In this document: piece by piece, positions 21,243-34,119 of the stretch
How the letters are laid out: the number at the start of each line of letters is the position of its first letter
Numbering within the stretch: the first letter of the stretch is position 1
From: Posidonia oceanica
Lineage: Eukaryota > Streptophyta > Magnoliopsida > Alismatales > Posidoniaceae
Length of the DNA: 64,000 bases
Direction: 5' to 3'
Assembly: GCA_037176725.1 (NCBI GenBank)
Contig: JAZBRS010000054.1
Span: forward strand, 15,270,001 to 15,334,000
The notes under the pieces: model-generated
What the model was told of the DNA's origin: nothing
The model's input: only the letters and a program-made list of their open reading frames with translations
Databases searched by the model: none
Translations under genes and position numbers: made by a program

Positions 21243-24000
21243 TGTAGTAATCCTGAATTCTGATCGTCCATGCATGATGCCAAAGCTCGTGTGCACCGAT
21301 CAAAATAAGCTCACTCTATGCGGCAGGATCCGAGGGAAGAAACTCGACTCAGAAACGCTGGCAAAAGAAGAAAAAGAAAATGATAAGACAAATCGGAGTC
21401 GCCACCGGGTCTATTGAATTGGGAGACAAGGAAAACCAAGGGTAAAGCATGAAAAGACATGCAAAACTGGATGCAAAGAGGGGGCAAAGGGATGCAATGC
21501 AAAGCTATGCTATACTATGCTATGACTCATGCCTAGGATAAAGGAAAGGTCGATGCGAGCCAAGAGAAAGGGCAAGGACTCTTGTTACGCATGAGGAAGG
21601 TGTTAGGCACCCCCGATACGCCCGAGAGTCGGTCTTTCTTAGGCAATCTCGCGCTAATGCAAGGAAATGCTAGCCTAATGCCTAAATGCCATGAATGTCT
21701 ACCTACTATGCATGGGAAATAAACGTGCTATCTATGTGCTCAGCGACGCTGCTAGTGTTCCGAACTGGACGAACCCTGGTTCGTGAGAACTCCTAGGCAG
21801 TAAGCATCGTAGCCCTAATGCAGGTGCAGGCGATAAAACAAAACTGTAGGGAAAACCAGGCAATGCAAACGACATGCAAGATATAAACAAAGCAGGTGCG
21901 GAAAACGGTGCGAAATGTAGAAAACGATGCAAGGCACGGAAAACGATGCGAGGCACGGAAAACGAGGCGAAAGCGGGGTGCAAAACCAAAACAGGGGTTC
22001 GGCAGCATGCATGGGGGTTGTGGTAGGCATTAGAAGCAATAAGACACAGAAAATGGCAAACGAAATCAAGATCAGCATTTTAAAACCAAGTCAAGCCAAC
22101 TGCAAGCATTGGACGCTGGCAACAGCGGCGTCCAACGTTGGACGCTGCCACTGCTGGCGTCCAACAACTGCTGGAGGCAGACAGCATGCAAGTATTTGAA
22201 AAAGGATGCATTCTAACTATATCGATGCAATACAGATGCAGCATGCAAACCCACCTGCACTAAGGGGGAGCTCAGCTCTAAACCCCACCTATATGCATGC
22301 AAACATACTGATGACATGTAAGGAAGAAAGAGTATGCATATCAAGCATATAATGCATGAGAGGAAATAAAAAGAAAGCATGCATGGAAATAAAGGACTAA
22401 AACTTGCAAAAAAGGAGCATGTAACTTGAAAGGACCTTAGCAAACCTAAGCATGATCGCCATAGGGGCCAGGAATCTCTAAGCAAGCAAGGATCATGCAT
22501 AGATATCAAAAGGAAGCAAGGTGTAAGCATGGGAGCAAGTTACAGCTAACAGGCATGTTGGATGCTGGATGAACTAGCGTCCAACATTGGACACGACTCA
22601 GCCAGGCGTCCAACGTAGGCAGACAACAGAATAATTTAGAGCATGCAAGAAAGACTTAGGCTTGGATCCAAACAAAGATGTAAGCATGGTATAGCATCTG
22701 AAAACGAGTAAAGGAGGCATGCAGCATGGATTCACGGAAGAACAAACAATAGCAAAGCATGGAAAGCATTAGAACAAGAGCAAAGTAAAACAGGGTGTTG
22801 GATGCTGGCCTATGCCACGTCCAACGTTGGACACACCAGCTGGTGCGTCCAACACACTGAACTTCGCTTCAGTCAAGCAAGGCCGCCAAATCGATTGAAA
22901 ACTCAAGGAAAGCTTGCTAATGAGCAAGGGTGGATGACAACAAGCATGGTGGTATGCTTGGAGCCAAGAATAGGCGAGTGGATTGCTCCACCCACCTCCT
23001 CCTCCTCATCACTGGAAAACCAAGCGATGGAGGGGTGTGTGCTGTGCTAAGATGCATGGAATGCAAGGGAAAACATTCACACTAGCATGCATGAGCCTAA
23101 GGGAAAGAAAACCAACCTTTTGACAGCCTGGAACGGTGGTTCCACCTTCGTCGCCGACGCTGCAAATGTTGCGGCAGAGCCTACTCCAGTGAGGTCGCGC
23201 CCCCTGCTGGAGGCACCGGAGAGGTCGGCGAAAGGTCAAGAGGGAAGGTGGGAATTCACTCTTGCTCTCGGAGGTGGCGAATTCTCTCTTGGCTTCGTGT
23301 GGTGACTGCTGCAAAGGCGCGAAGTTGCTGTTTTGTTGCAAAAATGGGCATGGGTTCATGTGCATGGCAGCGAATTGCAGAGGGAACGCAGGCGATTGCA
23401 GGTGATGGCAGAGGCTTCTGAGTGTGGGGAAGCCATGTGGGTTGTCAAGAGGATGCATGGGCTCTGCTAGTAGGCTGGCGAAGTCGCAGCGGTGGTAGGA
23501 ATGGGCGGTCGAAGTCGGTGAGGGCCGAGAGAGCGGAAATTGTGCTGAGGAGGAAGGGATGGCTAGTAACTAGGCCTTGGAAGGTAGTGGATGGCATGGA
23601 GTGCAAGAGGGGACGGGTAGTAAGTGCGGGGAGGCGGTGGAGAGGACGGGCGGTGAGCCGAAGGGGGCGGAGCAGCCGCTGCTGCAACCGAGCCGTTGGA
23701 CGCCGAAGCAGGAGGCGTCCAACGTTGGACGCTAGCACAGGGCACGTCCAACGTTGGACGCTGCCTATGCTGGCATATAACATGCTCAGTTGGCAAAAGC
23801 TGCAATGGGCTTGGGCTTGGGTTCTAAAAGGGTTTAAAAATGGCAAAAAGGCTTGGGTTAAGGCTTTAGTGTTTGGGTAAGGTTTTGGGCTTGGAAATGG
23901 GTTAGAAATGGGTTAGGAAAAAAGAGTGCCATTCCAGAGTCCACACGAGCCTGCAAGAGAAAACAACCAACTTCCAAGCTGTCAGAATGGGGTGTTTACA
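21243..24000 (-). mobile_element. TE4 5' LTR (2758 bp)
   Basis: In sense it starts TGTAAACACCCCATTCTGACAG (23989-24000 carries the start) and ends GGATTACTACA next to the PBS. It is collinear with the solo LTR at 11757-15240 but shorter, with GGACGC hairpin modules at about 22105-22165, 22556-22615, 22797-22855 and 23695-23765. Core block 21576-21617; PBS-like site 21394-21406. ORFs inside it, including 133 and 152 codons, are not conserved. Confidence 0.9.
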
Positions 24001-26809
24001 GATCCCAGATGGAAATATTAGCCTTCACCTTCTTCAACTGTGCGGTGATATCGGCAGTAGGCCGATCATTCTTTGGAGCAAGAGGGGATGTGGTGGAGGG
24101 CTGAGCTGGGCTATCTACTGTGAAAGTCCTAGGAGGCCGTCCCACAAGAGGTGAAGGAGTTGGCTCTGGGTAACCAGGTCTGGATGTCAAAGCTGCTGGT
24201 TGGTACATCCTCCCAAACTGTGTAATTTCTGTGCATACTTGTGTGGCATAATCATATGGAACACGGTGGGTGTCCCTGGTCAGGCTGATGACCAGTGGGG
24301 TGTGCGCTACTAGCTCCAACGGGGCTACAGGCAGGCTGACAGGAGAGGGAACTGACTGAGATAGGTAGTGAACTAAGGGAGAGGGCCCTGGCTGAGGTCG
24401 AGCTGACAGACGGATAAGAGACTGAGCTTGGGTTGTTGTGGCGGATGGTGCAGTGGTGCGCTCCGACTCTGCGGTCAACCGTATCATATGAGTTGCCGAC
24501 TCGGAACTAGCGAGAGCCGACTAATACAAGTGCACAGGAAAAGGCTGAGAGATGTGGTGAATCAAAGAAGAGGGATCCACTACTGGTGTGGCAGGCTCAG
24601 AAGGGAAGATACAATGAACTCCTGAGGGCCCAGCGCCTCCCGAGCTCAAGTGTAGAGGCAAGGGCTGGTTAACTATGTTGGGGTGCCGAGGTGCAAGGCC
24701 AGGTGCAAGTGGTGGCACAAGAGTGGAGGCTGCCTCCTGAGTGTCGATAATGATGACCCTACGGTCAATCTAATCCTGAATCGCATTCCGCAATGTATAA
24801 CAATTGTCAGTCGAGTGCCCCACGGCTCGATGGAAACTGCAATAGAGGTTCGTGTTGTAGTAATGCGGAAGAGGACTCGGTGGTGGGAGAACCTCGGGAA
24901 GCCTCAGGAGTGACGCGACTTTGGGAAAGACTACACTCAAAGGCTCGACCAATGGAGTATAGTTGTGTAGAGCGCGCTGAGGCCATCTTTGCCCCTGGCG
25001 TCCTTGCCAGACCAGTGGAGCAGGATATACATGTCGGGTGGTGGGAGTGATGTGTGGCATGGGTGTCCTAGGTGTTGGAGCATATACCACCTGACTCGGA
25101 CCGGGCTAATCCACCATATTGATTGGCGTGGCATGGGGCTGAACATATGCAATAGAGGGCTTCAGAGGATCTCTCCTCCTGGGGTTGTTGTTGCTACTGC
25201 TGCCACTGTTGTGTTTGGCAAATGTAGATAGTGTGGGAAAGCAGCCGCTACGGAGTGAGCCTTCCACGCGGGCGCCCGCTCGAATCAAAGATGAGAATGT
25301 AGTGATAGGCTGGATGCTCAACAAGCCCCCCTACATCTAGCTGCGCACCTCGAATGATAATCTCAATAGACTCCTCATCAGAGGGCCTATCTCGAACTTG
25401 TGAGGCTAGGGTGCGCCATCGGCCAACGTACTCCCCGAATGGCTCATGGGGTCTCTACCTAGTGGAGACAAGATCCTCGCGCTTTGGAATCAAGCCGAGG
25501 TTGAAGGAGTACTGCTCCAGGAATGCCTCACTGAGTTCGTTCCAAGTCCGAATCGTGGCAATGTCAAGGGAAGTGAACCACTTGAGCGTAGGGCCAATCA
25601 GACTCTTCTGGAATAGGCGGATCAGGAGTCTGTTGTCAGCCTGAAGCTGAGCAAGGTCTCCGTAGTATGCCTGGAGATGTGAGATTGGACAACCCTTACC
25701 ATTAATTTCTCGAATTCTGGGACATAGAAATTTGTAGGGAGTACTGCCTCTGGGAAATAACAGAGGTCCCAAAATTGGTAAGGTTGGCGGTCTCCGCCCT
25801 ACGATAATCGTTGCGCTCTCTCTAGATCCCTCACCCTAGCAAGGAGTGTATCTAAGGGCGCTACCGATGATGATTGTGTAGGTAGGGCAGGAGCCACGTA
25901 CGCTGAATAGGCTACCCCTAAGGGATCCTCTAGGTCTACCCTCGCGTCACCTGGTGCCATGGCACGAGGGTCGGTGTATCCGTGTGATGGTGCTAAAGGA
26001 AGTGGTATGCCTGATGGAGGCAAAACTTGTGGAGGCACAAAAATGGGATATGCAGAAGACTGTGCTGTGTAGGGTGCAGAATGAGGGAGCAACAACTGCT
26101 GCACTAGTATGGTGCCAGGCAACGAGTTCTGTGTGTACTGTGCTCCTGCCAGCCCAAGGGGGTGGCCACCAGATACCAGAGGTGGAAACTATGCGCTAAG
26201 CAGTGTATGTGCTAGAGGCACGGATGTCACCCCCATTGCCGGTGTAGTGAGAAGCTAGGGCGATGGCTGAGGCGGAGGTGCAGCAGGATGTGCCTGGAAC
26301 ACAGAAAAAGGTTGCTGGACCTCAGGAGTAACTGGAAATACAGGTGGGCAAATAGACAGAGCCATGCCCTACAGTGTCTAGGCCATCTCCATCATATTAT
26401 GATACTGCTCGTCAGGGGTCCCATTAGTGGGAAGACTGAAGTGCAGGACCGGTGAGGGATCAGATGCCAAAAGTGGCTGGGACATAGACTGTCCAAAGCG
26501 GAAGGATCCTACAACAGAAGAGGACTCAACAGAGTGGGTGCCAAAAGTATCGAAGCCCTAAGTAAGGGTAGCAGTGAACTGGAAATCCGGAGCACGAGTG
26601 GCAGTCACCAACACAGACTCGGTGACAGACCCCGTGCTAGCAAAAGTCTGCCGACGCCCCGAGATGAGCGGTGTGAAGCTCCCAGGCACTTGAGATTGGA
26701 ATACCTGATAGGAAGGAACAGCAGAAGTGACAGCAAAGGTGTAAGGAGCTGACTTCGGGACATCCTCCAAAGAAACCAAAAGTGAAGGCTCGCTAACACG
26801 CTGGGCCAT
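24001..26809 (-). pseudogene. gag: TE2 gag
   Basis: Gag forms the particle and binds RNA. The start is set at the ATG at 26809 because TE5 and TE8 share the context TRSxSAM. Order: Pro/Ser-rich N-terminal part, then the gag core (GKGCPISHLQAYYGDLAQLQAD, LKWFTSLDIATIRTWNELSEAF, EPFGEYVGRW; about 25380-25740), then LLSIQPITTFSSLIRAG, then a zinc-knuckle-like CSFHRAVGHSTDNC (C-x2-H-x4-H-x4-C) near 24820. The C-terminal part has VPYDYATQ, FGRMYQP and AQLKKVKANISIWD, cut at 24001 by TE4. At least eight in-frame stops break it. Confidence 0.85.
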
Positions 26810-27974
26810 GGCTGACCATGAGCGAGTGAGGATAGGGCTGCGACGAAAACCAAAAGGATGAGACCTATAGGGAGCTATCGTCAGAAACAACGAATTACTC
26901 TGGAAAAGATCGTCGAGAAAATGTCGCTATAAGGGTATCAGAGAAGGAACGACTCGAACTCCGACTAAGGAACTCACTCTCTAACCTGTGACAACACACA
27001 AAAAATGAATGTCAGATCTCAAATAAACAAATGCAAATGTTATTAGGGTGGCATGATGCATATGAATGCTTTCTAATATGCTCTCTCTCACCAATCTAAG
27101 TGTGTCCTAATAGATGTTCTACTCCAAGCTCTAACAAAGGGATATAGGTCTTCGACTCAAGGATAGAAATCAGGTGCCCGTTCTAAATCCTGGCTAAGGC
27201 TCAAGTAGAGAACGAGTGGTGCATTGGGAGCTTCGAGTCCTACTGTAGCAGCGAGCTCATACTAACACCGACACGACCCCGAACAAGGGGAGACAGATCG
27301 GCAACTCGTCCCATGCCAATAGTAATGAAACAAAAGACTGGGACTGCCCTTCATAGACTGATGGGTGGATACAGAGGAGAAAATATGCATGCCCCTAGTA
27401 TGATCATGTATGCAAGTATGCTTGATGTCTTTTACTTGATTTTTTATTTACCAAGGGGATGAATGTGAATGTATAGCTCTAGTTTTGCCTAGGGTACATT
27501 CTTATTTGTCCTTTCATTTTCCTCTTTTTTTTTTTGCTTTTTTGTTGTTGTTTTTTGTTTGTTTGATTTTTTTTATTGTTTTGATTTTTTTATTTTATTA
27601 AACCATGGGGGAAGCCAATCATGTCTCTAATTTTCCCTAGGCTTAATTTGCGAAAAGGGAAGAAAACATTCAATTATGGCATGTAAACATCATTATCATG
27701 TCAAAAAGCATGTGCATGGCATGTGCTAGTATTGTGACATGGTATGTGAAAAAGGAAAACACTCAATACATCCAAAAGGCATATATAACATTGGAATGGC
27801 ATATGATAGGCATAGCAAGCATATGTGTAAAGATAGGCATATATACATGGCATAAAGCAAGATATCAAAGCATGGATAATGAAGCAAGCAAGTAAGGCAA
27901 ACACATGCAAGCAATCATGCAAACAGGAGAAAGCCACTAAACGGAAAAGCGAAACGAAAGCTGGAGTCTGGTTA
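26810..27974 (-). other. TE2 leader
   Basis: Non-coding leader between PBS and gag, homologous in patches to 31313-34119. It holds a T-rich run at 27525-27600 and GCATG-rich sequence at 27680-27920. No coding ORF was found. Confidence 0.7.
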
Positions 27975-27992
27975 TCCCTAGCGGAGTCGCCA
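27975..27992 (-). other. TE2 primer-binding site
   Basis: In sense TGGCGACTCCGCTAGGGA, five bases from the LTR end, with one change (CTAGG for CTGGG) from the TE4 site. Confidence 0.78.
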
Positions 27993-27997
27993 GTTTC

Positions 27998-28352
27998 TGT
28001 AACCATGCGACTGAATGGCTTGATGAACCGAATCGCGGGTCATGGCAAAAAGATGTAAAAACTGGCGAAGGCTAAAGAAAATAAAACAAAAACTTGGAGT
28101 CGCCACCTAGTTTATTTGGGAATCCAGAAAGACAAGGAAAACCGGGAAAAATGTAAAATGATAAAAAATGTAAAGGATATGACACAAGGTCATTGCGGGC
28201 AGAGATCGGGCAAGGACTCCTGTTACGCATGGGGAAGGTGTTAGGCACCCCCATGCACCCGAGAGAGTCGATCTTTCTAGGCTATTCCGCTCATTTGTGG
28301 CTAATGTAGGCAATGATGCCGTTTGCTATACGCCCAAAAGCGATATGCCATG
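27998..28352 (-). mobile_element. TE2 5' LTR, 3'-terminal remnant
   Basis: The LTR end is TGTAACCATGCG on the plus strand (CA in sense). The core block lies at 28211-28255 and a PBS-like TGGCGACTCC at 28096-28107. It is cut at 28353 by TE5; the rest of this LTR would lie on the far side of TE5, not recognised in the window. Confidence 0.8.
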
Positions 28353-31293
28353 TGTAGACACCCCATTTTGGCAGGCTCTTGTTGGGGAATTGCCGGAGAT
28401 TTATTCGTTGTTGCACAGCAAAGCCCATTTCCAAATCATCCAATTCTAAACCCAAAACCAAGCCAAAATCCCACTTCAAAACCAGCAAATCCCATTTCAA
28501 AGCAACCCAATTCTCTTTCCCAAATTCAACTCAAACTTCCAGCCCAAGCCTAGCCCATTTGCAGCCCAGCCTACTAAGTGGCATGTGCAGGCGCCACACT
28601 CACAAGCGACTGAACTTGGTCACGCCTTGGAGTGGCGACTGAGTTAGATGCCACGAGTCTAGGCGACTGGACTGCAACTCAGAACCAGTGCCCAAGCTCA
28701 CCGCCCAGCTCATCGCCGTGGCCGTCCCCGGTCATCACCTCCGCTCATCGCCCGTCCCTTTCAGCCACTTGCTCACCTCCACTCCCGCTAGCCGCCAAGC
28801 CGCATTAACTTTCCTGCCACCGGTCACCTCTTCCACCTAACCCACTCGCTCTCACAGCCCCCTTCCACTGCCTTCACCGACCGCCTACAAATTACGACTT
28901 CGTCATCCTTTCTCGACTGCACTCACTTGCTGTCCGCCTAACCCACTCACTTCACCTGCAAGCACCGGCGTAGAACCCGCTCTCACGCCCCTCACTGTGC
29001 CTTCTCCCTCGTGTCAGAGACTAGCCGCTTGAACAAAACCCATCCACCACTGCCTTTTCAAACCACCACACTCACTCACGTAGCCACCGCATTTTTGCAA
29101 TCTGAGAGCTCCAGTGCATTCCCCCTTGCTTCCTTGAGCGATCCCCACTTTCCTTAAGCAATCCTAGGCCCTTCCGAGCCCACAATTGCCCTTCGAACCC
29201 ATCGCTGGCAAGCTTCCGCCACCTACTGTCCGCCGACTCCGGCGAGCACTCGAGGTGAAATACCTCACCCCATTGCATGCTTGAGGATCCGGGAACATTC
29301 CCAGACCTCCTCCCTTCACGACCGCATAGGCTGTTTCTCTTCTTGCACCCTCGACCGTGCCAACGGTCGAGGAGGCGCGGCAACGCCAGCGATCCACCGG
29401 CGGAGGCAGGAAAGGGGACGCCTGTCCCTCTTCTCAACCCACAAGCATTCCCTCGCACTCTCCTCAGTCCCACGATGCTTCCTAGCCAGGTTGTCGGGTC
29501 ATTAGCCGCTTGTACAACCGGCCTCCGGCAAGCCACGGCGGCGTAAAGAGGTAGAGGTGGGTGGAACGCTACAAGCCACCATTTCACACGCCGTTGGTGT
29601 GGTTGGACTTGTGGAAACGTCGTCAACATTTTCTGATCTTCACCGGCCTTTTCCGCATCAACCGGAGCTCGCAGTTCGCTGTTGAAGTCCGTCCACCGGA
29701 CTGCCAAGTCAGACACCGCTCCAAGTGGCGACTGACCTACAACTTCGGCTGCCGTCGGTCGATCTTTGGGCCGACGTTCCAGGTGATCCAGGCCACTATT
29801 TTGCATGCTGTTTGTTTCTATGCGTTCATGGATGTTTGATCTTAAGCTTTGCATGCTTCATTGTTAATTTTGCATCGTGTGTGGAGCGAGATTTGGCTCC
29901 AAAGTCTGCCTCTTGGTCTACTGAGTTGCAGAGGTGGCGCCGCCCAAAGCAGCGACTAACCTGCAACTTAAGCAGATCATCGGCCGTACTTTTGCGCTGG
30001 TGTATCTTGTTGCCCAAACCTCCATTTTGCATGATTTTGTTTCTTTGTCATCATGACTTATTGCTCTACATGTTTGCATCATCTGTGTTCAATATTGCAT
30101 GGCTTTGAGTTCGAGATCTAGCCTTGAAGCTTGGTCGAGACTGCTAGTTGAGCTGCCGTTCACATCGACGACCCGACTGTAATTTTCAGCAGTTCACCGG
30201 CCAGACTTTAGGCCGCCGTAGCTCGCGACTCATGTCGGCCTTTTACAAAATGATTGCATGGTTTTGATCGTGGATATGCCCTCTATATTTCTACTTGCTT
30301 AGTTCTTGATTTCGCATAGTCCACAAGCCTTGTTTTCAGTAGCAAAGGTCCCTGCTTGGCAACACTGTCCATGGCCCTGTCGCCTGAAAGCCCAGTGACT
30401 GACTTAGACGCCACATATAGTGGCGACTGGCTCAGTTGCTACTCTCAGCAGCGACTTGGCTGCAGTTCAGGCAGAGAGCTACGTCGCTCACTTGCCGCCG
30501 CCCCGCTTTGTTGACCGCCTTGCTTTTAGGCTAGTTTTGTCTCAAAGCATGCATCTTTATCGCTTTATCGCTGATTTCAAGTTTTGCATAGCCTCCTCGG
30601 CGATGATTGTCACTGTGTTGGTAGCAGGAGAGTGCCCTGTATCGCCAGTACCACCAGCGACAGGCACTGCCGCCCCTGTGGCCGACGACTCCAGTAGCAA
30701 TCTAGGCAGTGGACATAGCCTCCTCCTGCCGCCTTATTCGACTTGCTTAGCTTTAGTTTTGCTTCTCGCTTGCTTATCGCATGCTTGCAATGCTTTAACG
30801 TTATTCAATTGCTTTTAAACAAGTTTGCTAAGCTTTACATGGTTTATTAATTGCTTATGCATACCACCTTAGGGCGAATATAAACTGGCGTTTCACGCCA
30901 ACATTTGCCACACATTTGCAGATCAGTTAGAAAGACCGATTCCTCGGACGTATCGGGGGTGCCTAACACCTTCCCCGTGCGTAACAGAAGTCCTTACCTT
31001 TTCTCTGGACTGCATTGACCCTGTGTCACGCATTTGCATTAATTTTGCATGCTTTCCAAAATGCATAGGCTTTCCTCGCATTTTCTTTACACGGTTTTCC
31101 TAATTTCCCCGTTTTAATAAATCAGGTGGCGACTCTGTCATTTCTTTATTTTTCTTTAGCTTTCGCCTTTGTTTTTTGGTGTTTTTGAGTCGAGTTTCCT
31201 CCTCGGATTCACCTGCATATAATGAAACTATTCCGATCGGTGCACGCGAGCTTTGGCATCGTGCATGGGCGATCCGAATTCAGGATTACTACA
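28353..31293 (+). mobile_element. TE5 5' LTR (2941 bp)
   Basis: Starts TGTAGACACCCCATTTTGGCAG, ends CAGGATTACTACA and is followed at once by a PBS. The five bases before it are CCATG. It carries GGCGCC/GGCGACT/GTGGCG motifs at about 28590-28680, 29725, 29940 and 30370-30430, the core block at 30951-30993 and a PBS-like GGTGGCGACTCTG at 31125-31137. The 260-codon minus-strand ORF and others inside have no conservation support. Confidence 0.9.
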
Positions 31294-32140
31294 GTGGCAA
31301 CTCTGCTGGGGAGACAAGACTCCAGCTTTCATTCCACTCTTCCACTTTCGTGTGGCTTGCTTCTTTGCTTAGCTTAGCATTTGCTGCCTTGTTTATTTGC
31401 TTATCGCATTGCTCTTTATTTATTGTCTCAGCATTTAGTTACCTTATCTGCTTATGCATTGCTTTGATTCATGCACTTTACTGCTTTTAGCATTCAATTG
31501 CCCTGCTTGCATGATTTACTGCATTAATCCATGCCTTTTGCCTGATGCTTGGTTTATTTTACACAAGTATGGCATGTCACTGCACTAATACACATGCCAT
31601 GTTTGTATATGCCTTTTGTGTGCTGGTTGTCTTTCATTTTCACTGATCATGACCACAACACTAGCACATGCCATGAGCATGCTTTTTGCAATGATGCGTG
31701 ATGTTTGCTTGCCATATTTGGGTGATTTCCTTCCCCTTTTTTGCACTAAGTCTAGGGAAAATTAGAGACTGATTGTTTCCCCCATGGCTAACTTAAAAAG
31801 GCAAGTAAAAGTCAACTCTAGGAGCAACTAGAGACTGCAACGCACCTACATCCCCTTAGAGTTAATAAAATGCGCAAGATAAAAAACTCTAAGCATTTGC
31901 ATAAAGCATCATATAGGGCATGCATTCTTCTCATCTGAGTCCACCTACTTGTCTGAGAAGGGTAGTTCCGGTCTCTTACTCCATCGCTTTGGCGTGGCGT
32001 AAGTTGGTCGGTCTATCCCCCCTTGTCAGGGGTCATGTCGGTGTTAGTAGAGGGTACTGCCCATGCTTTGGCAGGGTCGAGGCTCCTAAAGCACCACCCC
32101 GTCACTACCTGTGCTTTGGCCAGGATTTAGACGTGGGACA

Positions 32141-33729
32141 TGTAGATATCCCATTTTCACATTTCCCAGAGTTCATAGAGGACAGGGACTTCTGACGCAC
32201 CAAAGATCACATGTCTAAGACTTAACAACACATTTTCTAGATCTTCCTTGATTTCTTCAAGCATCACTTGATCCTACCTTGACTCAGGTTGTTAGCTGTG
32301 GTAGAGCCAACTCACTCAGACTCGTGGCAAGTCCAAGTACCTTGAATATCCTTTATTTCTACTCAGATTCGTGGCAGATTTGAGTTAACAAAGATGCCTT
32401 CTTGATTTCATAGACTATCTGTAGTTTGCCGGCCTTCTATCTTGTTTCTCTGGCCAAAACCTGGAAAATAGGGCTGGAAATTACCTGAGCTTATTAGTTG
32501 CCAGCTGAGGAGGCGACCATCATAGGCGCCATTTAAGGAGGCGACTAAGACGGACGTCAGTCCAACAGGCGAGCTACTTTGTAGCCAACTGAGGAGGTGA
32601 CCCGGATAGGCGCCCCATAATCAGGCGACTAAGCTAGACGTCACCGAAAGGGGCGACTAATAAGTCATAACCGCTCTGGCAGTTGCTTTTCCACGGTCAA
32701 TTCCCACTAACCCCTCAACCATTAAGCGCCATTTCAACAGGCGACTAAACGGTTGCGGAACTGCCTCGGTCTTCCCCACGATCCTTGACATTAGGCGCCG
32801 CTACATGCAGCGACTAACAATCGTGGTCTCCCTCAAACCTCTTTTCCATGGTTATTTCACACGATCACCTCAATTGTTAGGCGCCATCTCAATCGGCGAC
32901 TAACTATCGTGGCCTCGTTCCTGGGTCTTCCCACACTTTGACCAAGCGGTTGCTAGGTTTAGGCATCACTCCAACCGGTGACTCAAACTAACTGCCACTT
33001 TTCTAGAATTTTCTGAACTCCAACCGTCCCTACACCCCTTGGAGTCTATAAATAAACCCCATGGGTCAGTGTTTGACACCCCGGTCATTCTTGGAGAGAG
33101 AGCCCCCTCAGTCAGGTCAGAAAGAATCTTTTGTAGATTTCAGGGTTTTGAGCTCCCACTTTCAAACAGCTAGAGTTTCCAAACCAGAAACCCTAGTCTC
33201 CACCCTCTATCCAGAGAGAAACCCAAGATCCCAGAGATCACTACAACCCCAACTACGATCCCAGAGATCTCGAGCCTAGCCGGAGCTCCGACCGTGCCTC
33301 CACTTCTACTCCACTGCAAACAGCATGAGGGTGAAGGGAGTATCTTCTTCCAATCTTTCTTATTACATCTCATATTGCATTCCTTAAAATAGGACCCATA
33401 GCATATGCATGCGGGGAACAACCCTCGGTTAGTATTAGATTCGTTTGTTAATATTGTTCTTCGTTTGTTTTTTATTAACAGTTACTACACGGACTAATCT
33501 AGATCTTTGATTTTCATTTGTTTTGAAGGGAAAGGAACGACGCTTACGTAACACGAGGAAGCCGCTAGACGACATCCAGCCGTCGATCTAGTGGTCCGAG
33601 GACCCACATTTTCACAATCTCCCCCCAGGTGTCTTGTCTACCCAAAGGCGAGTGGCGATCACAACAAAGCTGTCGACGTCGTGGAAGCACCGGCATCTTC
33701 ATCTTCAACACCTCAAAAATCCATCCACA
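32141..33729 (+). mobile_element. TE6 solo LTR (TGTAGATATCCC family)
   Basis: A 1589-bp LTR from TGTAGATATCCCATTTTC to CCATCCACA. Flanks GGACA (32136-32140) and AGACC (33730-33734) look like one 5-bp duplication with two mutations; the unoccupied site is seen at about 43377-43385 (GGGACTTCC). It has six hairpin modules TTAGGCGCC...GGCGACTAA at about 32524, 32609, 32723, 32791, 32876 and 32958, and a TATA box. No internal coding. Confidence 0.85.
33047..33054 (+). promoter_or_regulatory. TE6 LTR TATA box
   Basis: TATAAATA about 905 bp into the LTR, with flanks similar to 2728-2735 in TE1. Conservation of box and spacing in two diverged copies supports a promoter role. Confidence 0.65.
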
Positions 33730-34119
33730 AGACCTACTTTTTTCTGACCTGAGTCGGTGACCCATACACCCTTGAGTGTTCGAAGTAGACTACCTACTAG
33801 GGTACACTAGACATGGTGAGAGAGAGAGCATGCTAGACAGCATATCATTTGCATGAGTGCATTCATGCCACATCTAATTGCATTTGCATCTTGTTTTTGG
33901 GTTCTAACCCCTGTCTTTGTTTGTGTTGTCCTGCAACAGAGAGGTCAGTGAGCGAGTTCCTTAGCTGGAGCTTGAGTTCTTTCCCTTACTGACACCCTTA
34001 TTGCGACACCAATTCATCGATCGTCCTCTCCCGAGCTACTCGCCTTCGCGACAATAGCTCCTCGTAGGACTCCTCTTGCTTTTTGTCGTAGCCTAGTTCT
34101 CACACGCTCTCGGTCAGCA

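Larger units (their letters stand above)
17531..24000 (-). mobile_element. TE4, internally deleted Tat element in TE2
   Basis: Minus-strand element with a full 5' LTR (21243-24000), PBS (21224-21241), leader, no gag, protease, spacer, the first part of RT, and only the last ~775 bp of the 3' LTR (17531-18305). Perfect GATCC duplications flank it. Two deletions must be assumed: leader to protease (joint about 20780-20786), and RT to 3' LTR interior (joint about 18300-18312). TE2 homology resumes exactly on the other side. Confidence 0.9.
4808..28352 (-). mobile_element. TE2, Tat/Ogre-type element with nested insertions
   Basis: Read on the minus strand, the element runs: 5' LTR remnant (28352-27998), tRNA-Arg PBS (27992-27975), leader, gag (26809-24001), protease, acidic spacer, RT, RNase H, second RNase H, integrase (to 8888), and a long 3' UTR ending near 4808. 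It is split by a solo LTR (11757-15240) and by a deleted element (17531-24000), each bounded by perfect 5-bp duplications. The 3' LTR is missing, replaced by TE1, and the 5' LTR is cut by TE5. No intact mobile-domain ORF is seen after integrase, unlike TE8 and TE9. Confidence 0.85.
31294..34119 (+). other. TE5 PBS and leader, with inserted solo LTR
   Basis: PBS TGGCAACTCTGCTGGGGA at 31295-31312 (one change from the TE4 site). The leader continues to 32140, is split by the solo LTR 32141-33729, and resumes to gag. Homology to 43362-43762 on both sides of the insertion shows the split. Around 34033-34060, GAGCTA and TAGCTC flank CGC/GCG, a hairpin kept in TE8. Confidence 0.82.

Noticed and set aside
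23422..23880. 152-codon plus-strand ORF
   Set aside because: Antisense in the TE4 LTR; the matching segment of the solo LTR (about 11930-12300) does not keep the frame.
29072..29854. 260-codon minus-strand ORF
   Set aside because: Lies in the TE5 LTR on the antisense strand, with no homologue in other LTRs; GC-rich chance ORF.
31920..32195. 91-codon ORF upstream of TE5 gag
   Set aside because: Crosses from leader into the inserted solo LTR, so it cannot be ancestral.
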